20,718 nucleotides of DNA. Origin: Candidatus Bathyarchaeota archaeon (GTDB lineage: Archaea; Thermoproteota; Bathyarchaeia; Bathyarchaeales; DTEX01). The translations under genes were made by a program, and so were the position numbers. The notes below the pieces were generated by a model, which saw only the letters and a program-made list of their open reading frames with translations, had not been told where the DNA came from and made no database searches. Below, piece after piece: positions 1 through 7,876 of the stretch (its first letter is position 1; every line of letters starts with the position of its first letter). The stretch is taken from contig JAGGZB010000048.1 in the NCBI GenBank assembly GCA_021162225.1, positions 1 to 20,718 of the forward strand. The letters are read 5' to 3'.

Positions 1-414
1 AAAGTCTTCATAGTCTTCATTGATATTTACGTCTTGAATCATGATGGAAACCTCATAGATGCCTCGGCGTTAGCCGCATTAGCTGCGCTCACAAACACCA
101 AAATCTTCAAGTATGAGGTAAAAGATGAAGAAGTAAAGATAAAACCTGGATTTGAAGACTTGCCTCTTGTGAATTATCCAGTGGCGGTGACTCTTGCGGA
201 TATTGATGGAAAGCTCATCGTAGATCCATGGCTGGATGAGGAAGAGGTTATGAACGCACGCTTGACAATAAGCTTTGATAAGGATGGAAAAATATGCGCT
301 ATGCAAAAGGGCGGAAGCGGAACATTATCTCCGCAACAAATAATTGAGGCCGTTAAAATAGCAAAGGAAAAAAGCGAAGAATTACGAAGTTTGGTGGTGA
401 AGAAGAATGGGTAA
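1..414 (+). CDS. rrp42: Exosome complex component Rrp42, C-terminal part (5' end outside window)
   Basis: The reading frame is open from base 1 and runs to a TAA at 412-414. The segment beginning VFIDIYVLNHDGNLIDASAL matches the conserved RNase PH-fold region of archaeal Rrp42, the non-catalytic subunit that alternates with Rrp41 in the hexameric ring of the archaeal exosome, which degrades and tails RNA from the 3' end in the cytoplasm. A TTG at 34 is in frame, but the conserved residues before it show that the true start lies upstream of the window. The C-terminal part ends in a Lys/Glu-rich helix. Its end overlaps the L37Ae start by 8 bases, and Rrp42 next to L37Ae is a common archaeal gene order. 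The absence of an Rrp41-type catalytic signature cannot be checked here because only the C-terminal 137 codons are present. Confidence 0.93.
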   Translation, partial: KVFIVFIDIYVLNHDGNLIDASALAALAALTNTKIFKYEVKDEEVKIKPGFEDLPLVNYPVAVTLADIDGKLIVDPWLDEEEVMNARLTISFDKDGKICAMQKGGSGTLSPQQIIEAVKIAKEKSEELRSLVVKKNG

Positions 415-667
415 AAAAACTAAGAAGATCGGTCCAGCTGGAGGGCTTGGGGCAAGATACGGCGTGAATGTAAGGAGGAGATACATCGAGATCGTAACAA
501 ACCTTAGAAAGAAACATCGATGTCCGCAATGCGGCTCAAACGCCGTTCGAAGGGAGAGTGTCGGAATATGGCTTTGCAGAAAATGTGGATTCAAATTCAC
601 AGGCGGAGCTTATCAGCCTAGAACAAAGTTAGGGATGACAGCTGAGCGAACCGCAAGAAGCCGATAG
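407..667 (+). CDS. rpl37ae: Large ribosomal subunit protein L37Ae (eL43)
   Basis: This 86-residue protein has the zinc-ribbon of L37Ae, with Cys39-x2-Cys42 and Cys57-x2-Cys60, preceded by the typical basic start MGKKTKKIGPAGGLGARYG. It is a 50S protein shared by archaea and eukaryotes that binds 23S rRNA through the zinc finger. The ATG at 407 lies inside the end of rrp42, so translation is probably coupled. A run of six T at 685-690 follows the gene and may weaken read-through, but the next gene starts only 29 bases downstream. RpoP often follows L37Ae in archaea and there is no room for it here. Confidence 0.95.
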   Translation: MGKKTKKIGPAGGLGARYGVNVRRRYIEIVTNLRKKHRCPQCGSNAVRRESVGIWLCRKCGFKFTGGAYQPRTKLGMTAERTARSR

Positions 668-696
668 ATCTTCTAAAAAATTTCTGGTTTTTTGAA

Positions 697-1245
697 ATGA
701 TCATGATAACCACTTCTCGACGCCCTACAAAATCCATGAGAACGTTATGTAAAGATTTGGTGGCTGTGCTACCCTCTCTAAAAAAGGTAAATAGAGGGAA
801 GATGGGTTTTCGCGCTATGCTAGAGAAGGCAGCTGAAATAGGCGCGGAGAAAGTGATCATCATCGACCGATGGAAGGGTCGTCCAGGAAGGATAAGGCTA
901 TTTGAAATAGGAGAAAAAATAATTCAGATTCCCCCGCAAATATATATTCGCGGCGTAAAACTTAGAAGAGAATTCAAAATCAAAGAAGTGGACATTCCAC
1001 GTACAGTATTTATAGAAGAGTCAAAGAATGAGAATGATGAGATTATAAAGATACGCGAGGCTTTCTCAAAATTCTTTGACCTTCCAAAAGTGAAATTAAA
1101 TGAGGAAAATGAGACACAGAGCTTCACTCTTATGCGTTTCTCAATGGATCATGAAAATTTAATACGAGTCTCCTTCTACTTGATGCCGAGAAAAATCGAA
1201 GTTGGTCCGCGTATTAGAATCTCACATGCCGTGTGGGATATTTGA
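697..1245 (+). CDS. Brix domain ribosome-biogenesis protein (archaeal Imp4-like)
   Basis: The 182-residue protein opens with TTSRRPTKSMRTLCKDL, the typical beginning of the archaeal single-domain Brix protein, followed by a GKMGFRAMLEKAAEIGAEKV segment and a beta-rich second half. Brix proteins (Imp4, Rpf1, Rpf2 and others in eukaryotes) bind rRNA during ribosome assembly, and archaea have one short version in this neighbourhood. Two ATG codons, at 697 and 703, could start the gene and neither has a clear ribosome-binding site. The end overlaps the next gene by 13 bases. The assignment rests on the N-terminal motif, the length and the location between L37Ae and Pcc1. Confidence 0.85.
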   Translation: MIMITTSRRPTKSMRTLCKDLVAVLPSLKKVNRGKMGFRAMLEKAAEIGAEKVIIIDRWKGRPGRIRLFEIGEKIIQIPPQIYIRGVKLRREFKIKEVDIPRTVFIEESKNENDEIIKIREAFSKFFDLPKVKLNEENETQSFTLMRFSMDHENLIRVSFYLMPRKIEVGPRIRISHAVWDI

Positions 1246-1520
1246 GAAGCAAGTGTTCAGCTATCATAAAGCTGGAATTCCCGTCGATCAGAGAGGCTCA
1301 GATATTTTTTGAAGCCTTGAAGCCAGAAACGATGTCTCCCGCGACGCCGCGCTCTCATGTTCAAATAGAACGGAGAAACTCACTTTTACTTCTTCTATTC
1401 GAAGCAAATGATACAACTGCTCTTAGAGCTTCATTGAATTCATACTTAAGCTGGCTTCATCTATTGAAAAGCATTGTAGAGGCTTTAGAGAAAAAGGATA
1501 ATATAGGCAAAGGAGACTAA
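1233..1520 (+). CDS. pcc1: KEOPS complex subunit Pcc1
   Basis: This 95-residue protein has the small alpha/beta fold pattern of Pcc1, with SAIIKLEFPS, a FFEALKPET helix, and a Leu-rich strand followed by ALRASLNSYLSWL. Pcc1 forms the dimerisation platform of KEOPS, which makes t6A at position 37 of tRNAs reading ANN codons. The frame starts with GTG at 1233 inside the Brix gene; a TTG at 1242 is an alternative and would give a protein beginning three codons later. Both overlap the Brix stop. The Brix-Pcc1 order is common in archaea. A prefoldin beta gene often follows pcc1 in archaea but is not present here. Confidence 0.88.
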   Translation: MGYLRSKCSAIIKLEFPSIREAQIFFEALKPETMSPATPRSHVQIERRNSLLLLLFEANDTTALRASLNSYLSWLHLLKSIVEALEKKDNIGKGD

Positions 1521-1629
1521 CTCCCCAGTTTCGCCTATCCCAAAGAATAACATTTATCAATCAAGAAACATGTCCAAAACTTTCAATGCGATATTTAATT
1601 AGGAAAGGTAAAAGTAAGGTTTAGTATTC

Positions 1630-1965
1630 ATGTTAAAGTTGAGACTGAGGATGGACAGAAATAGTCGGAGAATAGCTTACAAGCGCATTTACACGCTATT
1701 CGCTCTCGCCAGGCAGACAATACATGAAAGACCAGACCTTGCTGAGAGATATGTAGATATTGCTATGAAGATTGCTATGAAAACACGCATTCATTTGCCT
1801 AAGGAACTTCGGTTGCTAATTTGTAGGAAATGCAAAAGATTTATCTTCCCCGGGGTTAGTTGTCGAGTTCGTATTCAACCTCGAAGAGAACCACATGTTA
1901 CAATCACATGTCTGCATTGTGGTCATCATATGAGGATACCTATTAAGGGGAAAAAGAAAAAATGA
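1630..1965 (+). CDS. rnp4: RNase P protein subunit Rpp21 (Rnp4)
   Basis: The 111-residue protein has an N-terminal helical region (RIAYKRIYTLFALARQT and the ERYVDIAMKIA helix) and a zinc ribbon with Cys65-x2-Cys68 and Cys94-x2-Cys97, as in archaeal Rpp21. Rpp21 pairs with Rpp29 and supports the RNase P RNA in removing 5' leaders from pre-tRNA. The basic tail (GKKKK) fits RNA binding. The start at ATG 1630 has only a weak AAGG-type site upstream; an in-frame ATG at 1648 is possible. It overlaps the next gene by 4 bases (ATGA). Its partner Rpp29 is encoded at 16709-16990 in the ribosomal operon. Confidence 0.93.
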   Translation: MLKLRLRMDRNSRRIAYKRIYTLFALARQTIHERPDLAERYVDIAMKIAMKTRIHLPKELRLLICRKCKRFIFPGVSCRVRIQPRREPHVTITCLHCGHHMRIPIKGKKKK

Positions 1966-2216
1966 GAAAAATGGAAAGAAAATCTCGCAGAGATCTTACC
2001 ACCATAAGGATCGGAAAAAGAGGAATTACATCTTCACTTATAGAAGAGGTATCTAGAAATCTGAAGAAAACAGGAATCGTAAAAGTGAGAATATTAAAAA
2101 CAGGTTTCAAGGGACACACTACTGAGGAAATAGCCGAAAAAATCGCTGGAGCTACCGGCTCTAATATAGTTAGGATAATCGGGCATACCTTCACGTTACG
2201 TAAAAACCAAAAGTAA
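1962..2216 (+). CDS. YhbY-like CRM-domain RNA-binding protein
   Basis: The 84-residue protein matches the compact CRM (YhbY) fold: a basic N-terminus, the GKRGIT loop corresponding to the GxxG RNA-binding motif at about residues 19-24, and the C-terminal strand region SNIVRIIGHTFTLRK. CRM proteins bind structured RNA; bacterial YhbY associates with pre-50S particles. Archaeal copies commonly sit beside Rpp21 and S19e, as here. The start codon forms an ATGA overlap with the Rpp21 stop, indicating coupled translation. The exact RNA target is not known from the sequence. Confidence 0.88.
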   Translation: MRKMERKSRRDLTTIRIGKRGITSSLIEEVSRNLKKTGIVKVRILKTGFKGHTTEEIAEKIAGATGSNIVRIIGHTFTLRKNQK

Positions 2217-2226
2217 GAAAAGATAG

Positions 2227-2237
2227 ATATTTATAAG
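2227..2237 (+). promoter_or_regulatory. Possible internal promoter (TATA box) before S19e
   Basis: The sequence ATATTTATAAG has the form of an archaeal TATA box. Transcription would begin about 25 bases later, near 2257-2262, giving a leader of roughly 30 bases before the S19e ATG at 2289, and AAGGAA at 2283-2288 directly before that ATG is purine-rich. The 72-base gap before S19e is one of the larger ones in this block. This is pattern recognition only. Confidence 0.4.
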
Positions 2238-2288
2238 ACACTCTGCAGAATACTCAAGGTAAAATCCTTAAATAAGGGAAGAAAGGAA

Positions 2289-2744
2289 ATGCCGACACCA
2301 TACGATGTTCCAGCATCACTACTAATCGAAAGGTTAGCGAAGTATCTCAAAGATAACGTGGAGGCTATCAAACCTCCAAGCTGGGCTCCATACGTAAAGA
2401 CTGGAGTATGCAAAGAAAGAGCTCCAGACAATCCAGACTGGTGGTATATACGCTGCGCTTCTATATTGAGAAAGATTTACTTGAAGGGGCCGATAGGCGT
2501 ACAGCGCCTCAGATCCGAATATGGAGACCGAAAAGACAGAGGCGTTAGACCAGAGCATACAATGAAGGGAAGCGGAGCAATAATTAGAAATGCTCTCCAG
2601 CAACTTGAAGCTGCTGGACTTGTGAAGACAATCGATAAAGAAGGAAGGGCGATAACTCCGAAAGGTCAAAAGCTATTAGATGTTCTATCCACAGAAATAA
2701 AACGTGAGCTCGAGAAGAAGATCCCCGAACTGAAGATATACTAG
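2289..2744 (+). CDS. rps19e: Small ribosomal subunit protein S19e (eS19)
   Basis: The 151-residue protein is collinear with archaeal S19e: [20 protein letters not shown] at the start, the [16 protein letters not shown] helix, the [20 protein letters not shown] basic segment, and the winged-helix-like end with [12 protein letters not shown] and [13 protein letters not shown]. It is a 30S head protein conserved in archaea and eukaryotes. S19e followed by a PDCD5-like gene and L39e-L31e-eIF6 is a widespread archaeal order. Length and motifs are normal, with no sign of truncation. Confidence 0.96.
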   Translation: MPTPYDVPASLLIERLAKYLKDNVEAIKPPSWAPYVKTGVCKERAPDNPDWWYIRCASILRKIYLKGPIGVQRLRSEYGDRKDRGVRPEHTMKGSGAIIRNALQQLEAAGLVKTIDKEGRAITPKGQKLLDVLSTEIKRELEKKIPELKIY

Positions 2745-2747
2745 CAC

Positions 2748-2753
2748 AGGTGA
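2748..2753 (+). promoter_or_regulatory. Ribosome-binding site that fixes the PDCD5-like start
   Basis: AGGTGA matches the 3' end of archaeal 16S rRNA and lies 5 bases before ATG 2759. The GTG at 2750, which would extend the protein by three residues, is inside this site and is therefore unlikely to be the start. Confidence 0.7.
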
Positions 2754-2758
2754 AAAAG

Positions 2759-3091
2759 ATGAGCGAAGATGCTGAGCTTGAGGCCTTACGGAAAAGGAAG
2801 CTTATGGAGCTGCAACGGCAGCTAATTCAGGAACAACAGAAAGCTGAAGCTCAGAGACGACTTGAAATGCAGAAACAAATCTTGATGCGTAGAATACTTA
2901 CTTCAAAAGCGAGACAAAGACTTGCAAATCTGAGAATGGTCAAACCTGAATTCGCCTCGCAACTTGAAATGCAGTTAATTCAGATGGCCCAGCAAGGAAG
3001 AATAAATATTCCTATCACCGACGATCAGCTTAAGGAACTTCTAAGCAAGCTTCAAGGCATCCGACGTGATATTCGGATAAGGAGAGTGTAG
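2759..3091 (+). CDS. PDCD5-like DNA-binding protein
   Basis: The 110-residue protein is the archaeal PDCD5 (TFAR19) homologue: an acidic start ([19 protein letters not shown]), a long charged helix rich in Gln, Glu and Arg, then the three-helix core with [20 protein letters not shown] and a basic tail [10 protein letters not shown]. Archaeal members are described as DNA-binding proteins, and the eukaryotic homologue is linked to apoptosis and tubulin folding; the archaeal role is not settled. I chose ATG 2759 because AGGTGA precedes it at good spacing. It sits between S19e and L39e, the usual place. Confidence 0.92.
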   Translation: MSEDAELEALRKRKLMELQRQLIQEQQKAEAQRRLEMQKQILMRRILTSKARQRLANLRMVKPEFASQLEMQLIQMAQQGRINIPITDDQLKELLSKLQGIRRDIRIRRV

Positions 3092-3096
3092 AGATT

Positions 3097-3252
3097 ATGG
3101 CGAGATATAAACCTACAGCGAAAAAGAGGAGGTTAATATCAGCTAGAGATGATGCTCAACCTGTTCCCGCATGGGTTATCGCAAAAACTAAAGGTAAAGT
3201 TAGGATAAACTTGGGGAGACGTCATTGGCGACGAAATAAATTGAAGCCTTGA
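3097..3252 (+). CDS. rpl39e: Large ribosomal subunit protein L39e (eL39)
   Basis: This very small gene encodes 51 residues beginning [18 protein letters not shown], with the tryptophan-containing [15 protein letters not shown] core and the [11 protein letters not shown] end that define L39e. The protein is an extended, strongly basic peptide lining the ribosomal exit tunnel in archaea and eukaryotes. ATG 3097 follows the PDCD5 stop by 5 bases, and the TGA is at 3250-3252. The L31e gene begins 10 bases later. Its size and sequence are typical. Confidence 0.96.
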   Translation: MARYKPTAKKRRLISARDDAQPVPAWVIAKTKGKVRINLGRRHWRRNKLKP

Positions 3253-3262
3253 GGAATAGCAT

Positions 3263-3586
3263 ATGAGCAGAGACAAGACTGGTAATATGGATGAATCAGC
3301 AGAAGAAAAAGAGGAAGAGAAAATAGTTGAGGAAAGAATATACACTGTTCCTCTTAGCAGAGCGTGGATCGGCCCTCGGAACAAAAGAGCGCCTCGGGCA
3401 ATACGAATACTTCGGAGATTTGTTCTTCGGCACATGAAAACTGATGAAGAATCCATAAAAATCACGAATGAAGTGAACGAACGCATATGGAGCAGAGGCA
3501 TAGAGAAACCTCCCCGCAAGATAAGAATCCGCGCAACTAAAAACGATGAAGGAATAGTTACTGTTCACCTCGCGGAAGGGGAGTAG
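3263..3586 (+). CDS. rpl31e: Large ribosomal subunit protein L31e (eL31)
   Basis: The 107-residue protein carries the L31e core from about residue 24 (RIYTVPLSRAWIGPRNKRAP, then RILRRFVLRHMK and VNERIWSRGIEKPPRKIRIR). This 50S protein sits at the tunnel exit rim. It has an acidic N-terminal extension of about 20 residues rich in Glu and Lys before the core; an in-frame ATG at 3287 would remove eight of these. GAGGA at 3251-3255 lies seven bases before ATG 3263 and supports the longer form. It belongs to the L39e-L31e-eIF6-L18a string. Confidence 0.95.
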   Translation: MSRDKTGNMDESAEEKEEEKIVEERIYTVPLSRAWIGPRNKRAPRAIRILRRFVLRHMKTDEESIKITNEVNERIWSRGIEKPPRKIRIRATKNDEGIVTVHLAEGE

Positions 3587-3589
3587 CCT

Positions 3590-4267
3590 TTGCCAATCTA
3601 TCGGCTTGACACGTTTGGAAACGCAAGTATAGGCGTTTATATTCGGGCAACTGAGAAATTCATCATAGTTCCTAAGCAAGCCCCACGGACTAAAATCAAA
3701 AAGATCAAAGAATGGTTTAAGACCAAAGTTTTGGAGACCAATATTGGAGGATCAATTCTGATAGGGTCTCTTGTCTGCGCAAACTCTAATGGAATAGTTC
3801 TTCCAAGATTCGTATGGGATGAGGAGATTCAAGTATTAAAATCTCTTAAGGACGTTAACATTACAGTAATGGATACAAAGCGAACAGCATATGGAAATCT
3901 AGTTCTGGCTAACGATTACGGTGCAATAGTAGATCCTAGGCTTAACAGGAGGGACATAAAAGTGATCTCCGACACTCTAGGAGTGGAAGCTGTTCCAGGA
4001 GAAATCGCAGGACTACCATATGTGGGGGCACTTACAGTTGCAACTAATAAGGGAGTAATGGCTCATCCCCTCATAAAACAAGAGGAAGAGGAACTATTGA
4101 GAGATATATTAAAGGTGCATGTCGGCGTAGGAACAGTAAATTGCGGCATACCTTATATAGGAACCGGACTGATAGGAAATAGTAAAGTTGCAGTTGCCGG
4201 CTCCTTAACAACGGGACCTGAACTTTTCATGATAGAACAAGCTTTGGGCGTGAATGAAGATGAGTGA
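3590..4267 (+). CDS. eif6: Translation initiation factor 6 (aIF6)
   Basis: The 225-residue protein shows the pseudo-repeated fold of aIF6, with the start PIYRLDTFGNASIGVYIRAT and repeated segments of the type GSLVCANSNGIVLPRF, LVLANDYGAIVDPRL and LTVATNKGVMAHPL. It binds the 50S subunit and prevents joining with 30S, acting in late 50S maturation. The start is TTG at 3590, four bases after the L31e stop, because the conserved N-terminus begins there and no ATG or GTG is nearby. The end overlaps the L18a gene. Confidence 0.96.
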   Translation: MPIYRLDTFGNASIGVYIRATEKFIIVPKQAPRTKIKKIKEWFKTKVLETNIGGSILIGSLVCANSNGIVLPRFVWDEEIQVLKSLKDVNITVMDTKRTAYGNLVLANDYGAIVDPRLNRRDIKVISDTLGVEAVPGEIAGLPYVGALTVATNKGVMAHPLIKQEEEELLRDILKVHVGVGTVNCGIPYIGTGLIGNSKVAVAGSLTTGPELFMIEQALGVNEDE

Positions 4268-4463
4268 AGTAAAGACGTATCGAATAACTGGATGGATAAA
4301 TAAGCCGAACTTCAAAAGCAAATTTCGGAAGGAGCTTAGAGCAGTTAAGCCAGAACATGCTCTAGAGGAGCTATATAAGCTGTTTGGAAGTAAGCATAGA
4401 GTGAAGAGATTTCAGATAAAAATAGAGAGTATTGATGAAGTCTCCAGTGAGGAGACAGAATAG
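4254..4463 (+). CDS. rpl18a: Large ribosomal subunit protein L18Ae (LX, eL20)
   Basis: The 69-residue protein is the short archaeal LX/L18a protein: KTYRITGWINKP, FRKELRAVKPEHALEELYKLFGSKHRVKR and a short acidic end. It occupies a 50S position corresponding to part of eukaryotic L18a. Two ATG codons are possible, at 4254 and 4260; both overlap the eIF6 end (by 14 or 8 bases), and the family usually begins very near the KxYR motif, which favours the second slightly. The eIF6-L18a-prefoldin-FtsY order is standard in archaea. Confidence 0.92.
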   Translation: MKMSEVKTYRITGWINKPNFKSKFRKELRAVKPEHALEELYKLFGSKHRVKRFQIKIESIDEVSSEETE

Positions 4464-4486
4464 AGAATGTTGGAGGAGAAAAATAA

Positions 4487-4921
4487 ATGTCAAGTAGCGA
4501 GGAAGAGATTAGAAGGTTAATAGTAGAGTTAAGGATGCTGGAGAACACCGCTGAAGCTATACAATCAAGAATGAACCTCATCAATGCCATGTCCGCTGAG
4601 TTAAATCTTGCAAAGGAAACTCTTGAAGGAATAGGAAAAGAGAAGGTAGACGCTCCTGTCTTCGTACCAATAGGCGGTGGATCATACATTAAAGCGAGGC
4701 TCGCAGATATCAATAAAGTTGTTTACGGCATTGGTGCCGGGGTAGCTGTAGAGAAATCTCTAGAAGAAGCCAAGAAAGGAGTTGAGGAACGCGTATCCGA
4801 GCTTGAAAAGACAAAAAGAACACTGGAGCAACAGCTATCGCAAGTTATGAGTAAAATTCAGGAGGATCGAGAGAGACTACAAAGATTGACCTCTGAGCTA
4901 AGAAAAGAAGAGAGAACCTAA
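4487..4921 (+). CDS. pfdA: Prefoldin alpha subunit (GimC alpha)
   Basis: The 144-residue protein has the prefoldin alpha plan: an N-terminal coiled coil (about residues 1-45), the two beta-hairpins with APVFVPIGGGSYIKARLAD and VVYGIGAGVAVEKS, and a long C-terminal coiled coil from about residue 86. Two alpha and four beta subunits form the jellyfish-shaped chaperone that holds unfolded chains for the thermosome. GGAGG at 4472-4476 precedes ATG 4487. The beta subunit is not in this window. FtsY begins two bases after the stop. Confidence 0.94.
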   Translation: MSSSEEEIRRLIVELRMLENTAEAIQSRMNLINAMSAELNLAKETLEGIGKEKVDAPVFVPIGGGSYIKARLADINKVVYGIGAGVAVEKSLEEAKKGVEERVSELEKTKRTLEQQLSQVMSKIQEDRERLQRLTSELRKEERT

Positions 4922-4923
4922 GA

Positions 4924-5847
4924 ATGTTTGAGAAACTTCGGGAAAGCTTTACAAGATTTGTGAGAAAAATCACTGAGGTTGATCTTAAACCGGAGAGTCT
5001 AGAACCACTCATTTGGGACTTTAAGATGTCTCTTATCGAGAATGATGTAGCAGTTATAGTTGCTGATCATATATGCGATGAGATTAAGAAGCGTCTGAGC
5101 GGATTAAGAGTAAAGCGTTTAGCTGACCGTAGAGAAATCGTCAGAAATGCTATAGTGGACGTTCTATTAGAGATACTTGAGTCTCCTGAAAAAATAGACC
5201 TAATTAAGATTGTGGAGAGAAAACGTCGTTTGAGAAAACCGTGCGTTATAGTATTTGTTGGAATAAATGGAACTGGGAAAACAACAACGATCGCTAAGCT
5301 CGCGCATCTCCTACGTGATAAAGGCTATTCGGTTGTATTAGCATGTAGCGATACTTTTCGAGCAGGATCAATTGAGCAACTTTCCATTCATGCTCAACGC
5401 TTGGGAGTCCCCATCATAAAGCACCAGTACGGCTCCGACGCGGCTGCTGTGGCCTACGATGCCATCCAATATGCAACATCCAAGGGAATAAATGTTGTTC
5501 TTATTGATACTGCTGGAAGAATGCAGACTGACAAGAACCTCTTGTTAGAGATGGAGAAGATTATTCGAGTGTCTAATCCAGACTTAGTAATATTCGTGGG
5601 CGACAGCCTCTCCGGAAACGACGCTGTGCTTCAAGCCGAAGAATTCAGTAAAGCCATACGCATAGACTGTTCAATACTTACTAAGATGGATGCGGATGCA
5701 AAAGGAGGAGCAGCCATATCAATTACATACGTTACGAAGAAGCCAATACTCTATGTGGGGACAGGACAAGAATACACCGATCTTGAACCTTTTGATCCAA
5801 ATATAGTGATCAATCGCATTCTAGGAGAGAATAAAAAAGAAAAATAA
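4924..5847 (+). CDS. ftsY: Signal recognition particle receptor FtsY
   Basis: The 307-residue protein has a short helical N domain (residues 1 to about 95) and the SRP-type GTPase domain with P-loop GINGTGKT at 113-120, the insertion-box DTFRAGSIEQL at 143-153, DTAGR at 195-199, and TKMD at 253-256 followed by AKGG. It is the membrane-associated receptor that docks SRP54-ribosome complexes by forming a GTP-bound dimer. The family often has an acidic N-terminal extension, which is nearly absent here. It lies at the end of the operon after prefoldin alpha; SRP54, which may follow, is not present in the window. Confidence 0.97.
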   Translation: MFEKLRESFTRFVRKITEVDLKPESLEPLIWDFKMSLIENDVAVIVADHICDEIKKRLSGLRVKRLADRREIVRNAIVDVLLEILESPEKIDLIKIVERKRRLRKPCVIVFVGINGTGKTTTIAKLAHLLRDKGYSVVLACSDTFRAGSIEQLSIHAQRLGVPIIKHQYGSDAAAVAYDAIQYATSKGINVVLIDTAGRMQTDKNLLLEMEKIIRVSNPDLVIFVGDSLSGNDAVLQAEEFSKAIRIDCSILTKMDADAKGGAAISITYVTKKPILYVGTGQEYTDLEPFDPNIVINRILGENKKEK

Positions 5848-5855
5848 CTTTACTT

Positions 5856-7217
5856 TCATTCTTCGTATGAGTTTATGAGTGCTACCATATATTTTATCGA
5901 CCTGATGTAATCCTTTAATCGAATATTTTCGTTTGGTGCGTGAATTCTTGATCCGGAGTACCCGGCTCCCCCGGCGGAAACAACGGGGATCCCAAGCCAG
6001 TTCCTAATAACATACAGAGGCCCCGTTCCAGCCGCGGTTGGCCAAATAACAGGCTTCAAGCCATAAATCCTTTTCGCAATTTTCACTACACGAGTTACGA
6101 AGGGATCATTCACAGGAGTCTTAGCAGCCTCATAAGCGCTATGCTTTATAACTGTTACATCCCCGAATCCGTTCTCCCTTAGATAGTTCTTAAGCTTTCT
6201 AAAGAGTAAATCCGGTTTCTGAGCTACAACAAGTCTGAAATCCACTCTTGCAAAGGCTTCAGAGGGCAGAACGGTCTTCGTTCCAGGTCCTGTATATCCA
6301 GAGAGGAATCCAGAGATATTACACGTAGGAGAGAAAAGAAGAGTCTTCAAGCTTTCAACGCCTATAACTCCTAAGAGATACTCCTTTAGCCCAAGCTCTC
6401 TTTTATCAGCCTCTTCATCGAAAGGAGCTTCTTCTAAAAGACGCATATCCTCTTCATCTGGAGGGACAACATCATCGTACCATCCTGGAATCTTGATCTT
6501 TTCGTCGGGTCCTTTAAGCATCGAAAGCATCCAGACTAGACGCCAAGCTGGATTAGGTACAAGAGGAGCTCTGGACGAATGCACATCAACCTTAGGTCCC
6601 CTTGTTCTAAATTCAACATGAAGTATACCCTTTGCTCCAAGCGTCACTATAGGTCTTCCCTTCATATCAACTCCCTCGCCCTCCCAAAGATATCCATCTG
6701 CCTTTAGTAGATCCGCGTTTTCACGCACAAAATCCGGAAGATGAGGACTACCGCTTTCCTCTTCTCCTTCAATGAGAAACTTCAGACTCACCGGGACGTC
6801 GCCGCGGACCTCTAGGAAAACTCTAACCGCTTCAAGTCTTGAGATCAAATCGCCTTTATCATCTGAGGCTCCGCGCGCATAGAGCTTTCCGTCCTTGATG
6901 ACTGGATTAAAAGGCGGAAACTTCCATTCATCTAATGGATCTGGAGGCTGCACATCATAGTGATTATAGAACCCTAAGCATTCTTTAGAGCTCCCACTTC
7001 TGAGCTCCCCGAAGACTATAGGATTTCCATTCTTGATCTCGAATATTCTCGCTTCTAATCCGATATCTTCCATGATCTTCTCAAGAAGACCTACACATTC
7101 GTCGATTCCTTTTTTCTGAGCTGAGACGCTTGGTTGCTGACATAGAATTCTCAAGTCTTCGATAAAACGATCTGTGTTTCGATCGATATATTTGAATAAT
7201 TCATTTAGGTGCTCCAT
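5856..7217 (-). CDS. M20 family metallopeptidase (dipeptidase-like)
   Basis: The 453-residue protein is a two-zinc M20 hydrolase. The first motif FYNHYDVQP gives His86 and Asp88, GASDDKGD contains the bridging aspartate near 119-120, and EGEEESGS holds the catalytic/ligand glutamates near 152-153. A dimerisation domain follows, including KVDVHSS with His213, and the C-terminal motif RIHAPNEN supplies the last ligand, His426. The family includes dipeptidases, carboxypeptidases, deacetylases and desuccinylases; length and the DVQP motif suit a dipeptidase-type member, but the substrate cannot be read. It converges on FtsY with an 8-base gap, so the two stop regions share their terminators. No operon partner is obvious. 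Confidence 0.9.
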   Translation of the reverse strand: MEHLNELFKYIDRNTDRFIEDLRILCQQPSVSAQKKGIDECVGLLEKIMEDIGLEARIFEIKNGNPIVFGELRSGSSKECLGFYNHYDVQPPDPLDEWKFPPFNPVIKDGKLYARGASDDKGDLISRLEAVRVFLEVRGDVPVSLKFLIEGEEESGSPHLPDFVRENADLLKADGYLWEGEGVDMKGRPIVTLGAKGILHVEFRTRGPKVDVHSSRAPLVPNPAWRLVWMLSMLKGPDEKIKIPGWYDDVVPPDEEDMRLLEEAPFDEEADKRELGLKEYLLGVIGVESLKTLLFSPTCNISGFLSGYTGPGTKTVLPSEAFARVDFRLVVAQKPDLLFRKLKNYLRENGFGDVTVIKHSAYEAAKTPVNDPFVTRVVKIAKRIYGLKPVIWPTAAGTGPLYVIRNWLGIPVVSAGGAGYSGSRIHAPNENIRLKDYIRSIKYMVALINSYEE

Positions 7218-7369
7218 ATGAAAGCCCCGATGAAAAATATGTGAAAGAAAGCCTAAAAAGGTTTAAGGATCTAGTACGATAGATGACCCTTTATTCCCGA
7301 TAATCAATAAAATTATACGATGAAAACGAGATGCCGATTAAGAGAAAATGAAAGAAAACTGCAACACAG

Positions 7370-7873
7370 TCACTGCCACGGTAATCTTCCATGCTTCTTC
7401 ACGTATTTTACAAGGCCCCCCTCCAGCAATATTTCTTGAATCTCCGGAGGCAACGGCTTAACCCTGTAAGTCTCTCCTTTCGTCAAGTTTTTTACGTAAC
7501 CTCTCTGCATGTTAACCTCTAATATGTCACCATGTTCGATCTTATCGATATCCGCACATTCTATTACTGGAAGCCCGATGTTCACAGCATTTCTGTAGAA
7601 AATCCTCGCAAAAGACTTGGCGATAACCGCTGATATTCCGAGATGCTTTAGAACTAAGGGAGCTTGCTCTCTGCTTGATCCGCATCCAAAGTTTTTACCC
7701 GCAACTATGAAGTCGCCTTTCTTAACTTTTTGGGAGAAGTCCGGCATAAGAGTCTCCATTGCATGCTTCGAGAGCTCGTCCAGATCGGTTATACTTAGCT
7801 TATATTTGCCAGCAATAATATAATCAGTGTTCACATCATCTCCGAACTTCCACGCCTTTCCAGGTCCAAGCAT
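7370..7873 (-). CDS. leuD: 3-isopropylmalate dehydratase-type small subunit
   Basis: The 167-residue protein is the swivelling small subunit of the LeuCD/homoaconitase family: WKFGDDVNTDYIIAGKY at the start, then GKNFGCGSSREQAPLVLKHLG with the conserved SSRE that binds substrate, and IFYRNAVNIGLPVIE. With LeuC it isomerises a 2- to 3-hydroxy dicarboxylic acid. The loop after GKYKL, which distinguishes isopropylmalate from homoaconitate substrates, is KLSIT here and I cannot assign specificity from it. AAGGAGG lies upstream at 7882-7888 and the gene starts three bases after the LeuC stop, so both are one transcript. Leucine synthesis is the default, but a homocitrate-type pathway is also possible. 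Confidence 0.9.
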   Translation of the reverse strand: MLGPGKAWKFGDDVNTDYIIAGKYKLSITDLDELSKHAMETLMPDFSQKVKKGDFIVAGKNFGCGSSREQAPLVLKHLGISAVIAKSFARIFYRNAVNIGLPVIECADIDKIEHGDILEVNMQRGYVKNLTKGETYRVKPLPPEIQEILLEGGLVKYVKKHGRLPWQ

Positions 7874-7876
7874 TCA

